Below are positions 11,001-23,492 of a stretch of DNA of 64,000 bases, in pieces. The stretch comes from Aphelocoma coerulescens. Lineage: Eukaryota > Chordata > Aves > Passeriformes > Corvidae. Position 1 is the stretch's first letter, and each line of letters starts with the position of its first letter. The position numbers and the translations under genes were made by a program. Below the pieces are notes generated by a model. The model was not told the DNA's origin. It did no database searches and saw only the letters and a program-made list of their open reading frames with translations. The stretch lies in assembly GCF_041296385.1 (NCBI RefSeq), contig NC_091015.1, positions 91,992,004 to 92,056,003 of the forward strand, written 5' to 3'.

Positions 11001-14000
11001 AAGTTTATCAGGGTCTTAATTGATTCCTTCTGCTGCTTCATCTGTTTTGCCTCACTCTTCTCTCTCTTTGCCAAGGACCTTCCTTTACCCTTTTTCCTTC
11101 TATAAACTTTTCACTGCATATGATGTGTTGAACCCTGGTTTCCTGTTGGGTTTTGTGGCAGAACTTCTATTTGATGGTGAGTGTTGACATGTTTTAGCAT
11201 GTCAGTGTGCAATTATAGGGGCACAGAACAGCTTAAGCAACTTTGTATGGGGTAACTGATGAGCATTAACACTGGCATGGATTGATGTTTCCTTTCAACT
11301 GCATGAAGATATTGGATCATCTGTATATCACTAGTTCATTGCTATCTTTAAAAATATTGTCTTGTTAAGAGTTCTCCAGTAAATCCCACTGTACTATGTA
11401 TTTGTGCTAGAGTAGCTACATTACTGTTAACTTACAGCCAAAATGAATATAAATCATCCCAGAATTAAAAGTTCCCTGTGCCTTTAAATCCCCACCTGAG
11501 ACACTGGGCTGAGCTAATAAAACAGTCTAGGTGTGATGTACCATTGTACTTCTTTTGACAGGCAAGGAAGAAAAATATTAGGATTTTTTGGGGGGCTTTA
11601 AGATAAGCTCTTGGACCATCTGTATGATTGATCATAACAGAAAGGACACTCAGTTGTTTCCCGTAACTATTTTGTATTTTTACAGAATCCCGTGAGTATC
11701 TCTTTTCTAGGGAGAACCAAATTGCTTCATTAATTTTAACCAAAATAGTTTTCCATAGATTTTTTTCTAATTTTTTTTTCTTTGTTTTTATTAGCTGGAA
11801 AATTCCTTTACCTGCTGTCAGAGTCTTTACACATGAGAACACTGTTAATGCTCTTTTGTTCTGGGACATAAACTGCAGTCTTCTACTCTTGTTTGTTTTG
11901 AGACTCTTTCAGATAAGAAAACCAAGTGGAAGATTTTGAGTAATATCCAGCAATATTTCAGATATTAATCAGAGCTTAGAATTTGGTGTCTTTCTGATAC
12001 AAAATTACTTGTTTCCTGGAAGTTAGATAAGCTGGTGTTGGTTTGGAGTTGATAGAAATACACAACTCAGTGTTCACTTTGCTTTTCTTTGTCACTTATT
12101 CTCCCTATTTATTCAGCAATAGTTATGATTCTAATTGTTACAACTTGAGCCTTTACAGTAGTGCTGAATTCCAGCTTTAAAAAGGTATCCACAATGGACA
12201 ATACAGCAAAAAAGCGGAAGGAATAGGGATGACTTTGAAATATGTTACTATTGCCATGATTTTCTCTCCTGTATCTTTCAGATCTAGCTTACATGAAATT
12301 AATTCGCTTGTAGGAGAGGAATAATTGACAAAAGCCAAATACAGAAGCCCCATGTGCATCTTTGAGCTAATGAACTTGATCTTTGGTTCCCAGCGTGAGC
12401 AAACACAAGAAATATGTCTAAACTTGGGTCCTGTTGTCTTACTGATCGCCACCTTTCCCTTTGCTTCCCATTCTTGAGAAGAGAAATTGTTTGACTGATC
12501 CTCCTAATGGTCTTTCAGAGGGGTGTGAAATCAATAATATTGCAAACTAAAAAGCTTGTAGGCAAAGAGCACCAGTGTGCAGCACTGCTGAAAATGAGTT
12601 CAACTTGTATAAAGCTGCAAGTATTTTAGCCAAGTGACTGGAAACTGAGTGGCGGTGGCTGTTCCTGGGATTTTAGGTGAATGTAACATCAGACATGCTT
12701 CTTGGGACTACTGAAGGCTGTGCTGTTGCTTGGTAACCACACATGTGGTTTCTGGCCTCTGGTCCTGAACTTTAGCAATGTACCTCAGAAGGCCAGGATT
12801 CAAATTTAAGCGTGCAAGTCACTAGAAGAAATTCCCTAAGCATCAGAGCAGAATTTTAAATGTCTCTGCTTATATACCTGCTGAACAGGAGCACAAGAAG
12901 GAGGTGAAGTTGAAAAAAAACTAACAGAGAAGAGTCTATGTCCCTAGCAGAAGGATGGTTAAACCAAGGAACTGGAATTTGCCAATTTTTCTTGGCTACT
13001 GAAATCCAGTGGAATGTATGAAGTCAAAGAGCAGTGTTTTGGGAGCCTGACTTTATGGAACTTAGGTTAGAGCAACAGAAATACATTAACCAGTGTTGGC
13101 ACTGCAGTTCATATGCTTGTCTTGCTTATGTTGATCTGAGTTCTGTTTCGTATATGAGATTGCAGGAAGAGAATATGGCCTCATAAATGATTATACATCC
13201 AAAATTTTGGGTCTTAAGGGCATGCTAGTGAGGCTGAGTCTCATCCTTGCCTATTACAACCCATTTTTGCCTTCAGGTCTCAATGGTGTCCTCTTGTTCC
13301 TCTTGTCCTCTGCTGTTGTATGGACTAGGGAGTATTAGGCAAAGGCAAGGTGCCCTTCTATCAAATTTCTGACACTCAGGTTTTTGTGTCATCAGTGAAA
13401 ATACTTGTTTGTGCTGTACAGTCTAAAATGGGATGACTGTTTGTCTTGCTTGTGCACTGGGCAAAGAAGGCACATGTGAAAGATGCAGCTTCCTCAGTCT
13501 CAAACCCTGTTGCAAGGCCTTATCCAGTAGCCTGGAAATGTTTGTTGCAAAAGTGTTGATAAAAAGTGACAGAAATCTTATGTTCACCATGGTCTTTCAG
13601 TATTTATGGGAAGTGAGAACATGCCCTTCATTTTTACTGTGGGGGAAAATATCATCCTCTCCAGTTACTGTGGCACAGAAACTGTTAGGAGTAGATGGAG
13701 TAGCTGAGATTCAGAAAGTCAGTATACAGGTCATTGTAACATGAGCATTCGTTTGTTGGGATATCTCCTAGCTTTTTGGAGGCAGTGCAGGTGCCTCTGA
13801 TCAAAAGTAATTAATTATGACAGAAAGAAGATGGTAAAATGGGCATTTGAGGAAGGCTCTCTTTAAGGCCAAATAAAGGGTGGGGAGGTGCCTATGTCCG
13901 CCCGTGCCAGTTGCAGAGTGCTCAGAGGTAAAACACATTACTTGTCAGTGATGGCAGCTGCCAGAAGCTAAACTGGACCAAATTTGCTCTATGAGCAATC

Positions 14001-14328
14001 ATGGGAGATAAATGGGGCAATTTTTCAGTAATTGTAGGGTCAAATTTGAAGATCACATAGATGTGGACCCAGAACTGAATATTTTTTGGGTTTTTAAAAG
14101 TGGTATTGGAGAGGACAGAGAGATACTGTCTAATGATAATGAATTCATAGAACTGTACATTATCGTAAGTGCTTAGAAGCAAAAGTCACAATTTGATATG
14201 CTGAAATGAGGAGGACCAAGTGATGAATAATCTTACAATTATAAGGCATGGCATATGAAACTGCCAGTTGGATCACATAGATTTTTAGTAAGTACATCAA
14301 GTTGCAACTTACAGTGTGTAAGTGGAGA

Positions 14329-14407
14329 AGTGTCCCTGCCCATGGCAGGGGGTCAAAACTAGATGATCTTTAAGGTCCCTTCCAACCCAAACCATTCTAT
14401 GATGGTG
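14329..14407 (+). repeat. CR1 LINE 3' end fragment
   Basis: Contains tccctgcccatggcaggggg, then actagatgatctttaaggtc and tccaacccaaaccattctat, the standard 3' terminus of avian CR1 elements in sense orientation. About 80 bases remain, a typical heavily 5'-truncated copy. Confidence 0.93.
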
Positions 14408-16043
14408 TAATAGAAAAATGCCATATTAGTTTGAATACAAGTGGTTTGAAAGCTCATGCAATCCTCCCTTTACTGAGGAGATTTTTGCATATGCTTTTCT
14501 ACATTTACTTCCTCCATAGTGTACGTCAATGTCTTGCCTTATGGCCCCTTATCCTCTCTGTCCAAACCATCCCTTTTATCAGCTAGCCAGCTGTGCTGCT
14601 CTCAGGCAGTAAAAGCTTTTGATCATAGGGCTAAAGCTGTCCCTGGGTTTAAAGAGTGTTGCCTGAGAGGAAAGCAAGGGTGGAGAAGGAGCTGTGACCC
14701 TCTGATAGTAGGACAGATTTCCTGTCAATGGAGAGCAAAATGACACCTCTGCATGGGGTCTTTCCCCCACCCGCCAACTTCCCTGAGCATCCTGGTTCAG
14801 CGGGAATGCAGTCATGTTTACATTTACTCACCAAAAGGTGTCATGAGCTCTTCAAAGTCCTGGGATCATGGTCTGTAAAGGAGGGTGAGTTGGACTCTTT
14901 CAGATACTTGTGGGGGAAAAGAAGGTGGAGGGAGACTATATGACAGCCCTTTGTGAGTTTGGGACTAATATACCCTGAAGAAAGGGAGGAGTGAGTGAAA
15001 GAAAAATTGTAGACCTGCTAATCACAGTGCTCTTTGGACATTACAACAAAAACTGATAGAAAGGATAATATAAGACATGGAGGTAGTAAATGGTTAATGG
15101 GATAATTTCTGACATGAGTTCTCCAGAAACAGATTGTGCTGGAATGACCTGCTTACTGACCTTTTCTTAGACGATATTTGATGTCTTTCTATTTCCTGTC
15201 AGGGCTCTGAGCATGCATTTTCTGTAGTGCCACTTGGGAAATGTTTAGTTAAGCTCGAGAAGATGGATATTCCTGCAAGAGTGTACTTGGGCAGGGACCT
15301 GGGTAAAGGAACATTGTCAGTTTGTCATTTTGAATCCTGAAGTAATGGAAAGGAAGGGTACTACTAATAAAGTTCCACAAGGAGAACTCTTTTGGCTACT
15401 TGAAAAATACCTTTTCATTTTATTATCTTGGCACAAAACCGTGAAATAAGCCAAGGAAACTTCTTGATAGTGGAATATTAGGAGGCATTTTCTGAAGAGA
15501 GGAAGATAAATCCTGTGTAGAAAGAGTTTTGCAGATGGGAAGGAAAGAACAGAATTGGAGCCAAGGCAATAACACACGTAATAGCTAGTTATGTGTTCGG
15601 CATCTTTGGCTGGAAAGACGAGTAGGAAAATACCTGTGTGACCTGGTTGAGTACAGCATCTCTCAGCCACCTGTATCAGGAACATAATAGAACATTTCAT
15701 GGCCTAACATGGCCTCACATAACAAGCAAAACTGAGAGTGTTATGCAGGGTTAGGACTTCATCTGGTGAACTGTAGGCAGCTGTGACTCTCTGAAGGCAA
15801 GAGACGCTCTTTGTAGCCTTCATCTCTTCTGAACTATCCTGCATGGATTATCAAGAAATGAAGCTTGTTGTACACAGACCTGACTTAGTGTGTTTCCTGC
15901 ATTTCTCAATGGAGGAAAGGCTGCTAGATTACATAGCTGCACGTAGTAAATGGAAGTTATTCATTAAGAGTGCTGAATCCTGGAGGATTTGCCATTCTAT
16001 GAAAAAAGACAAGATTAGTCGAGTCCCTGGCAGCTTTTAGGAT

Positions 16044-16134
16044 AGTGCATCCCTGCCCATGGTGAGGGGGAATTTGGAACTAGATGATTTTTAAGGTTTC
16101 TTCCAACCCAAGCCTTTCTATATTTTTATGATTC
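16044..16134 (+). repeat. CR1 LINE 3' end fragment (diverged)
   Basis: Shares the same order of blocks as the copy at 14329 (ccctgcccatgg, actagatgat, taaggt, ttccaaccca, ttctat) but with more substitutions and a small insertion, suggesting an older copy. Sense orientation. Confidence 0.88.
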
Positions 16135-16769
16135 ATCAGACCAAGGAGGGCGTGAGAGCTAAAGGCATCTTTTGAGTGGCTTTTCACCATCAGCCTTTGA
16201 TTTTAGGGCTTTGACTAACCAACCGTGATTTGTTTGACTGGAGCATCTTTGTGGGCTAGTGCTACTCCATTTTCCCTCAAAAGGTTTCAACCCAATAGCC
16301 CTAGTGAATGTAGTGACCCCCCCCAGCCATGATTGCACTTTGTCTCGTCTCTGACCAAACTTCAAAGTTTTCAAGGTTTACTCATAGAAATTTTGCATTC
16401 CTTCCTGTCTGAAGTTACAGTTCCTGTATAGCTCATGTCATCCTTGTCTGTGTTGCATCTTGAGATGCCTTTGGCAAGAATCTGAAGCTAATGCTGAGCA
16501 GTCCCCTCCAAAGTGATCTAGTTCATGTTCTGCCATGCTTAAGATCCTATCTTGTGAATCCAGGAATTCAGGAATTAACTGTCTTAGTTGAAAAGCTCTT
16601 TTTCTCTGAAGTTTATCAAGATTGTGATGGATTGCACATCATTGGGTTTTTCAGTCTGCAGTAGATTTTGGACTGCTTTTGTAGAATCAGGCAAAACTTG
16701 ATGCACATGTCTTCAGCCAGCCATATGGCCATGGAAGTGTTGGCTTCACAGGCAGGGCAGCCATTTGAC

Positions 16770-16791
16770 ATGCAAATTGGTCAATTTGCAT
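16770..16791. promoter_or_regulatory. Octamer inverted repeat
   Basis: Perfect 10-bp arms ATGCAAATTG and CAATTTGCAT separated by GT. Each arm contains the POU-family octamer ATGCAAAT, in opposite orientations. Binding is inferred from the motif only. Confidence 0.45.
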
Positions 16792-19700
16792 TTATGAATA
16801 ACCAGAAACTAACTGTGTGAGAGTTCAGAAGGCCTCAAGTGCTTGTCACCTTTGGACTACACCATCTCATTCCTCTAATTGAAGTTGCTGTTAAAGCCAT
16901 TCTTGAAGCTGAACACTTCCAGTAGTTTATTGCAAACTGCTGTGAATACATTTCTTATGTTCCTTATCTTAGATCTGCTTTCCTTTTGCCAGAGACCTTC
17001 TTTCACCATTTGTTTCCTGCAGCATTTGTCGTGGCCATTTCAGTTTAGCATGGACTCTCTGCTGGAGTGACAGGACTCTTTCAGCCTGAGGTCCTTTTCT
17101 GGCCATGCTTTTCAGCAATAATCTGAATTTGTGAGGTTAATTGCAAAGTCTGTTTTGCTGGTTTTGTTTCTTTTCTTCTCTGCTGTCACTCTTTTTTTTT
17201 TTTCTTTAAGTAAGTTCTTGCTGGAAAGAATCTGTAGCCATCCATTTCCTCCTTTGCTTTTCGCTTATTGTGGAAGGGTTTACATTGGTATTTTTCTGAG
17301 TTTTTGGGAGTTGGATGCTAAATGCATGCTATTGAGTGATTGCTATATTAGTAAGAATAATGAACTAAAGGGGAAAACTTTATTTCATGGGATACAATGA
17401 TTATTCCAGCATAACTTTAAGTCCTTAAGATACTCATGTCATGGTTTTAACAGTATTCCTTTTCTTTGTCTCTGCATTCAGCATTTCTTTTATTTAGGGC
17501 ATCCCTGTTAGAATTGCTTTAGATTATAATTATTTTAGTAATAGGAGATTATTTTAAGTGTTCTAGCAGAGGTCTCAATGTGTATGTAATGGAAACAACC
17601 TAAAAGCAGCTTGAATAATCTTTTGAGCGTAATTGTAAAAGTGAGTAATTGTTGGTCTAGACTTCTTTACAGGCCTAACTAAATTCTTTAGCTAGATTGT
17701 ATTCAAATTGATTATGTATACATTTAATAAAATGTCCATGTTTTAACTCCTGTATTTTAAATGCAGTGAGTCTCAAATGGATAATGAAAACTTGATGAGT
17801 AATAGTGTGTGTTACAGAATATCCAGCAATACCTCCCCTTTCTTGAATTTGGCACTGAGAAAAAGACAAAGATAATGAACTCCATTTTTTTCTCCTGGAA
17901 TGTCGCATACTTATACCTCATGTCTCTGTGAAGTCTAGAAACCAGGGACTGCAAGCAAATGTTCACTGGGGAGGAGAAAGCCTCTGAAAGGAGAAAGTGT
18001 TTAATATTCTATCAAAGATGACTTTATGTAAAAGAACAAATGCTACCTGATGCTTTTCTCTATTCTCTTAGTGAAAGCCAAGTTTGAGTATAAAGTGTTA
18101 CACATAAAATTTTCAAAAGTTAATATTGTTCACGCATCTAATAATGTGCAATCTTCTTGTAAAAGGAATTACCAAAGTTGCCAATGCTTTTCTGTGAGCA
18201 AACCTCAGATACGATGTCTTAGATTTCAGCTGTGTCTATCAGAAACTGGAACATAGGTTTGCAAAACAAGAACAATATTCATAATAAGTTAATACTTTTT
18301 TAAAAGTGCATGTATGATCTGGATTCATTGGAACTATGTTTGCCTCTTCCTGTTAGCAGGAAAACCACCTCTTGGAGCTGTGAGCTTCTAGGAACAACAG
18401 CAGAATTAGATAAAGAATTCAGGTTGCCCAGCAAAAGCCAGTTGAGGAATACTGTAGTTGGGCAGACTTAACATTTCATTACCCAACTGACTTGTTTTTT
18501 GGTGTTACCTTGCCCATAGTGTTGCAGTGACTGTTTTTCCCTTTGGGAACCACTGGCCCAAAAAGCACTTTCCTTAACAAATTCTCGGTGAAAATCTTGA
18601 GAATCTCACTTCTAGTTGGATTTAAGCTCTAGGTGTTCTTTCTGTTCTCTGTGCAGGGAGGAGTTGATGTGGAAAGGTTTTCCCCTTCCCCCTGCACCAA
18701 AGCTGCTGTGAGAACTTGCTCCGTTTAAGGTTGACTGAGCTGATGCTCAGTTTGGTGTAAGGCTTGAGAGTTGCTGGGATTTTTAGCTGCTGTGCTTTTC
18801 CACTGTGTTAAACACGATCAGAAAGTTAAATTTTCTCCAGCAGGCATTAGAGCAATAGTGCCTGATTTGTTTTGCTGGAAGCAGCAGCACTTTTTAGCAA
18901 ATCACTCATGCTGCTGGAAGTGGTCTCTAGCCCTACAAAGACCTTTGAGGTTTTGGATGTTTAGCCTGTACTGCTGCTTAACTAGCAGAAATTGGGTCTC
19001 CAAGTTTGCTTAGGTATGGCCTTGTGAAAGAGGAAAGCTTCAGGGAATTAAGGATGTGCTCTTGCTTCCCTTTGGTTTGCAGTCTGTGTCAGTGAAGCAT
19101 TCACTCTGGTGTTTCACAGGCTATCCCGTAGAGGGTTTTTTTTCTGGATATTTACTTTTGGGGCATGTCTCATCAAGTACACTAGTATTTCATTCCTTTA
19201 CTTGCTGAGTTGAATGCATTGCCACAGCCCCTGCATCAGCATAGAGCTCATGGTGCAACACAAACTTTTAGAGCTCAAAATTGGAAATTATAATTTTTTA
19301 TCTTTTCTAACATCAATATTAGCAAAACTTGAAAGATCTCTGCTGCTACGAAGGCCTAATATTGTTTTCAATCATCGTGAAGCTGTGGTGAACTATCCAA
19401 ACAGCTTATGCAGGGCTGCTTGGCAGTGTTGCTTAGTAACATCATCCTATTGCTGAGGCACTCAGCCCTCAGTCAAAGTGGCTAGTGAGCAGGAAAGTTA
19501 GGAGCAGTGATTTGTATCACCAGATAGCAGTATCTGCTCCCATTTGGGCATGGGTCTTCTTTTCCCTTTTTTTGTAAAATTGGCAGGGTTGGGGGGCATG
19601 GAAGAGGCAGACCTTAAGAGACGAGAGTGAAAAAAACCCAAACAAACACAGAGTAACACCCAATATGATCATTTACTAAATGGTATAAAAAAAGAAATCT

Positions 19701-22700
19701 ATCATTTCCTTCCCTGCTGAAGGCAAGTTGTTGATGTATGGTAGTGGTTGGTTTGGGGCAGTTTCTGTTTTACGTTTTTTCTTCACTGACAGTACCCTAG
19801 ATCAGAAAAGAAATAGGAATTATCTCCCTGAACTTGTCTGTCACATTTAATCTGCTGTTTCTTCCTGGCTATCTTTGCCTCTTATATCTTTGCTCCCAGT
19901 CAAACTTTCCTTTTCCGCTAGCAATTTATTTTTGATAGACTTTTAAGCAGGTAAATGCTTTTCAACAAAACGAGGGCAATGGCAGAAAGAAGAAAATGCT
20001 TGGGAGGAGGTACAAATTAATGGTGTGATTTTTCTGTTTTCCCTAGATTTTTAGAATTATAATAACTGATACAATGCTTTGCAGTAAAGTCATACTGCAT
20101 GACTAAAATCATAGACAACTTAAAAAATACTTTTACCTTTATTTTTCTTTTAAATTTGCTTAGAAATGGAATGTATGCCAGTATTTGGTTAAAAAATAGT
20201 TTAAATAGGATAAAAATTATGTAGGTATTTCTTACAAGACATAAGCTTTATTGAATGATTTTTGAAGTTATTTTGGGGCCTGTTTATTACACTTATAAAA
20301 GTGTAATCCCTTTTTTTCCTCCTTCTTGCCTGTATTTTTAGCACTGATGTGAAGAATGCTGGCCCTAGTTCAGATGCTGGTTTTGCGGTGTCCCTTAAGC
20401 AGCCAAAGCCAATCTGTTTTGAGGAGACTTTCCTAAGATACTTAATCTGGTTAATGGACAAGTTATGTCTAGTAAATTCCACAGTGTGAGCTGAACTGGC
20501 AGTATCCTGACGGTGACACTGCTAATAGGTTTGACAGTGCAGTGAGAGTTTGCAAGAAACACTCCAGACCGTGCATTGTATTGTACTTTAATCTTTTAAG
20601 TAGAAAACCTGAGGAAAAGCAGTCTTAAGGTACTGACAGGTGAGGCAAGGCTGTTCTTTCAGTTCTGGGGACTTGAATGTTGGGGCACAGATTTGTTTGG
20701 TGGTGAGCTCCTACAGTGTGGGCTGAGGATGCCGAAGTAGCGTATCCATGGGTTTTTTTCAGACACCTAGAGTTTGATACCAGTTGAAAGACATCATGTA
20801 TTAGTCAGTTCACTGAGGGCATTATTTCTTTCTTTATCTGTACAAATAGTCCTGAGTCATAGAGAGAATGATGTCACGAGAATTGAAAAAGTGTAAAGAC
20901 AGAAATGAGTTTTAATTCTTAGCTTTCATTAGTTAGTCTTTAATTCCCGTATTTCAGGAAAGAAAAACTTGATACATTTGTGTTTGTGTGTATGTAAAAT
21001 CTAAACGGGTGAGAATCCTGTGTTTAAAAAAACCCTAAACCCAGTTAAAAAGAATTTACTACAGACTGCGTCCTGGCTCTAGTGACTGCAGATCCTGGTG
21101 TGCTAGGGGCCCAAGCTGATGTACCAAGGTGTGCATTAGCTGGTACTGCCATATGGCCTGTCATGTCTTACTGGCTAATTTAACCATCTGTCATGTCTTA
21201 ACAATTTGTACTCACTTTCAGTAGGGTTAGAAGTGTTTTTTTCTCTTTGGTACAGTAATTTTCATCACACAGTGCTGTTACATTCCCCTTATCTGAGTTT
21301 TATTAGTTTTATTTATGGTTGTATTACTTGTAGATAATATTTTCCTTTTCCAATGTTATGACTAGAAGATGCATACATTCAGGCAGGCATTTTGGACATG
21401 TTTCTGCATAAATTTCTGGCACTAAACAAAGTCAGTATCAAAACGTGAGCTGTGAACATTTGACTCCTCCTCCTGTTCACTTCTAAGTCTGCACTTGTGT
21501 TCCCGTCAATTTCTTTACTATGTAAATTAAAACAGGTTAGTATCTGTAAAACAGGTTTCATTACATATGAGTTCAGAGTAAAAATCCCACTATTCATATG
21601 CTCTTTCTCACATGTTGCTTTTCAGAATTGCAATGAAGCTGTGACCTGATCTACTCTTTAATAAGGAGAGTAGCATTTCAGGACAAGCATCTAAGAGAAA
21701 TTTATGTCAAAAAGGGTTTTCAGCCATGATGTACTTTTTAAATCAAAAACAACTTTCAGTCCTTTGAAAAGCATGCAACATACCAAAGCCACAGAATTCC
21801 TGTGATTCTCTTTTAGATTCTGTGCCTGCAGTCCCTTATCTCAATGATGAGCATATTGCAATTTTACCATTGTCTGGGGTTGGTTTGATTGTTTGTTTTT
21901 TTTAAAATAAACTTGTAGTCTAAGCAATGGTGTCATATTTAAAATTAAAAACTGATGCCGCCAGTTGTGGATCTTTAATCCTCCTTGTTAGAAAGATGGA
22001 TCTTCTAAGTGTGAGGTGTTGTAGTGTGTTTAGTCTGATTTTGATACTTAGAGCCTCAAGTAGCCAGAGATCTGCTGTGTGTTGAAAGGTGAGGGGTTGC
22101 AACAAAGTTAAATTAATTAAATTTAAGGAAGTTGTTAACATGTAACTGAGGAGGAGTAATAGAATGGTCCTTGAACATTAGCTCATGTCTCCCTAATGAT
22201 GTTCCTCCATCATATACATAAGGAAATTGCTTGACAGGACTCTTGATCAATGTATTTAATGATGGAGGATTTCTGAATGAGGGCTGAATGGTTTATCTGG
22301 TTAAATCTGAATGTTTGTTTTTTTTAACATGGAGATGATCACTTGTGTATTTCATGTTTCCAAGGAGCTCTTAAATCCTGGAGAGGAAGACAGTACTGTA
22401 TGCTCTTGCTATTAGAGATGTTTAGAGCGTATCATGATTTTGTAGGGCTTCTTCTTAAGGCTGCAGCAAGGCAGGATGACAGGTTATAAAGGCTTTCACA
22501 AGGGGCACAAATAAAAACTGTTCAAGATGTAGGAAAGCATACGCAAAGTGATCCATTTTTTTTTCAGTAGTCTTAATGTCTTTAGTTTCTTGAAATGGCA
22601 AATGCTGCCAATATATTGGTTTACTTTATTGACATAAACTGTCAGAATAGCAGTGTCACTCAAACATGTCTGTTGTATTTATTCTCTTAACAGCCTGCAC

Positions 22701-23448
22701 CAGCTCTGAAGAGCAATTAGGGATTATTTTATGTATTTCTCTCATGTTATGCTTCTCTGATTACAGTATCTTTCTTCCTGTGGAAAGTGAGACTGTCAAA
22801 AAAGAGCATTTTCCTAGGAAACAATTGTTTCCCTATACTACTGGGGAAGACGTCTAACTAACATGAAGAAATTTAGCTAGTAGGGTGGGCATTTTTCAAG
22901 TGTAAAGAGTGGAGATTGACTTTTTGTTCCAATTTGGTAGAACTGCGCTTTTCACGTGTTCTTTCTATTGCCCCTCTTGAATGTGGGAAGAGAGGAAATA
23001 CCACGTGTAGGAATGTGTGTTTTCATCCTGAGGATTCTAGGTTATCATTGTTACCCTAATCCAGTTCACCTGGCTGGGGACTCATGTGAACCTGACCTCA
23101 GACTACTTCTAAATGCTCCACAGTGATGCAGAAGAAGGGGCATTCCACTTGCTTTCAGCTTTCAGTCTTGGAGCCTTCAGAAGACAGAGAAGACTCTCCT
23201 TACTGTATGCTTTTGTGCTTAATCAGTTTCTGTTCAAAAAAGTAAATTTAACAATTTTTTTTTCCTTATTTGGTGCCTTCTCACAGCTTTTTTTAGAGCT
23301 GTATAATCTATATACCTTCTGGTGGGATGCATCTCTGGCAATGCAATCAAATAATTTCAGTCTTTTGTTAAACAAGGTTGGACCGTTGGAGTAATTAATG
23401 AATGGATGGTTTCTTGAACCCCTGAATAATGGTTTTGTTCTTCTCAGT

Positions 23449-23492
23449 GGTTTTGGGTTGGTTTGGTTTGTTTTTTTTGGTTTTTTTTTTTT
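23449..23492 (+). repeat. G/T-rich tract
   Basis: A short run of gg, ttt and tttttttt blocks with virtually no A or C, of the same type as the tract at 30256-30445. Confidence 0.85.

Noticed and set aside
21158..21200. 13-bp direct repeat ctgtcatgtctta, copies 30 bp apart
   Set aside because: Too short and isolated to indicate a mobile element or regulatory array.
22953..23007. Two CACGTG E-boxes 49 bp apart
   Set aside because: Palindromic hexamers occur often enough by chance; no other promoter or enhancer signs nearby.
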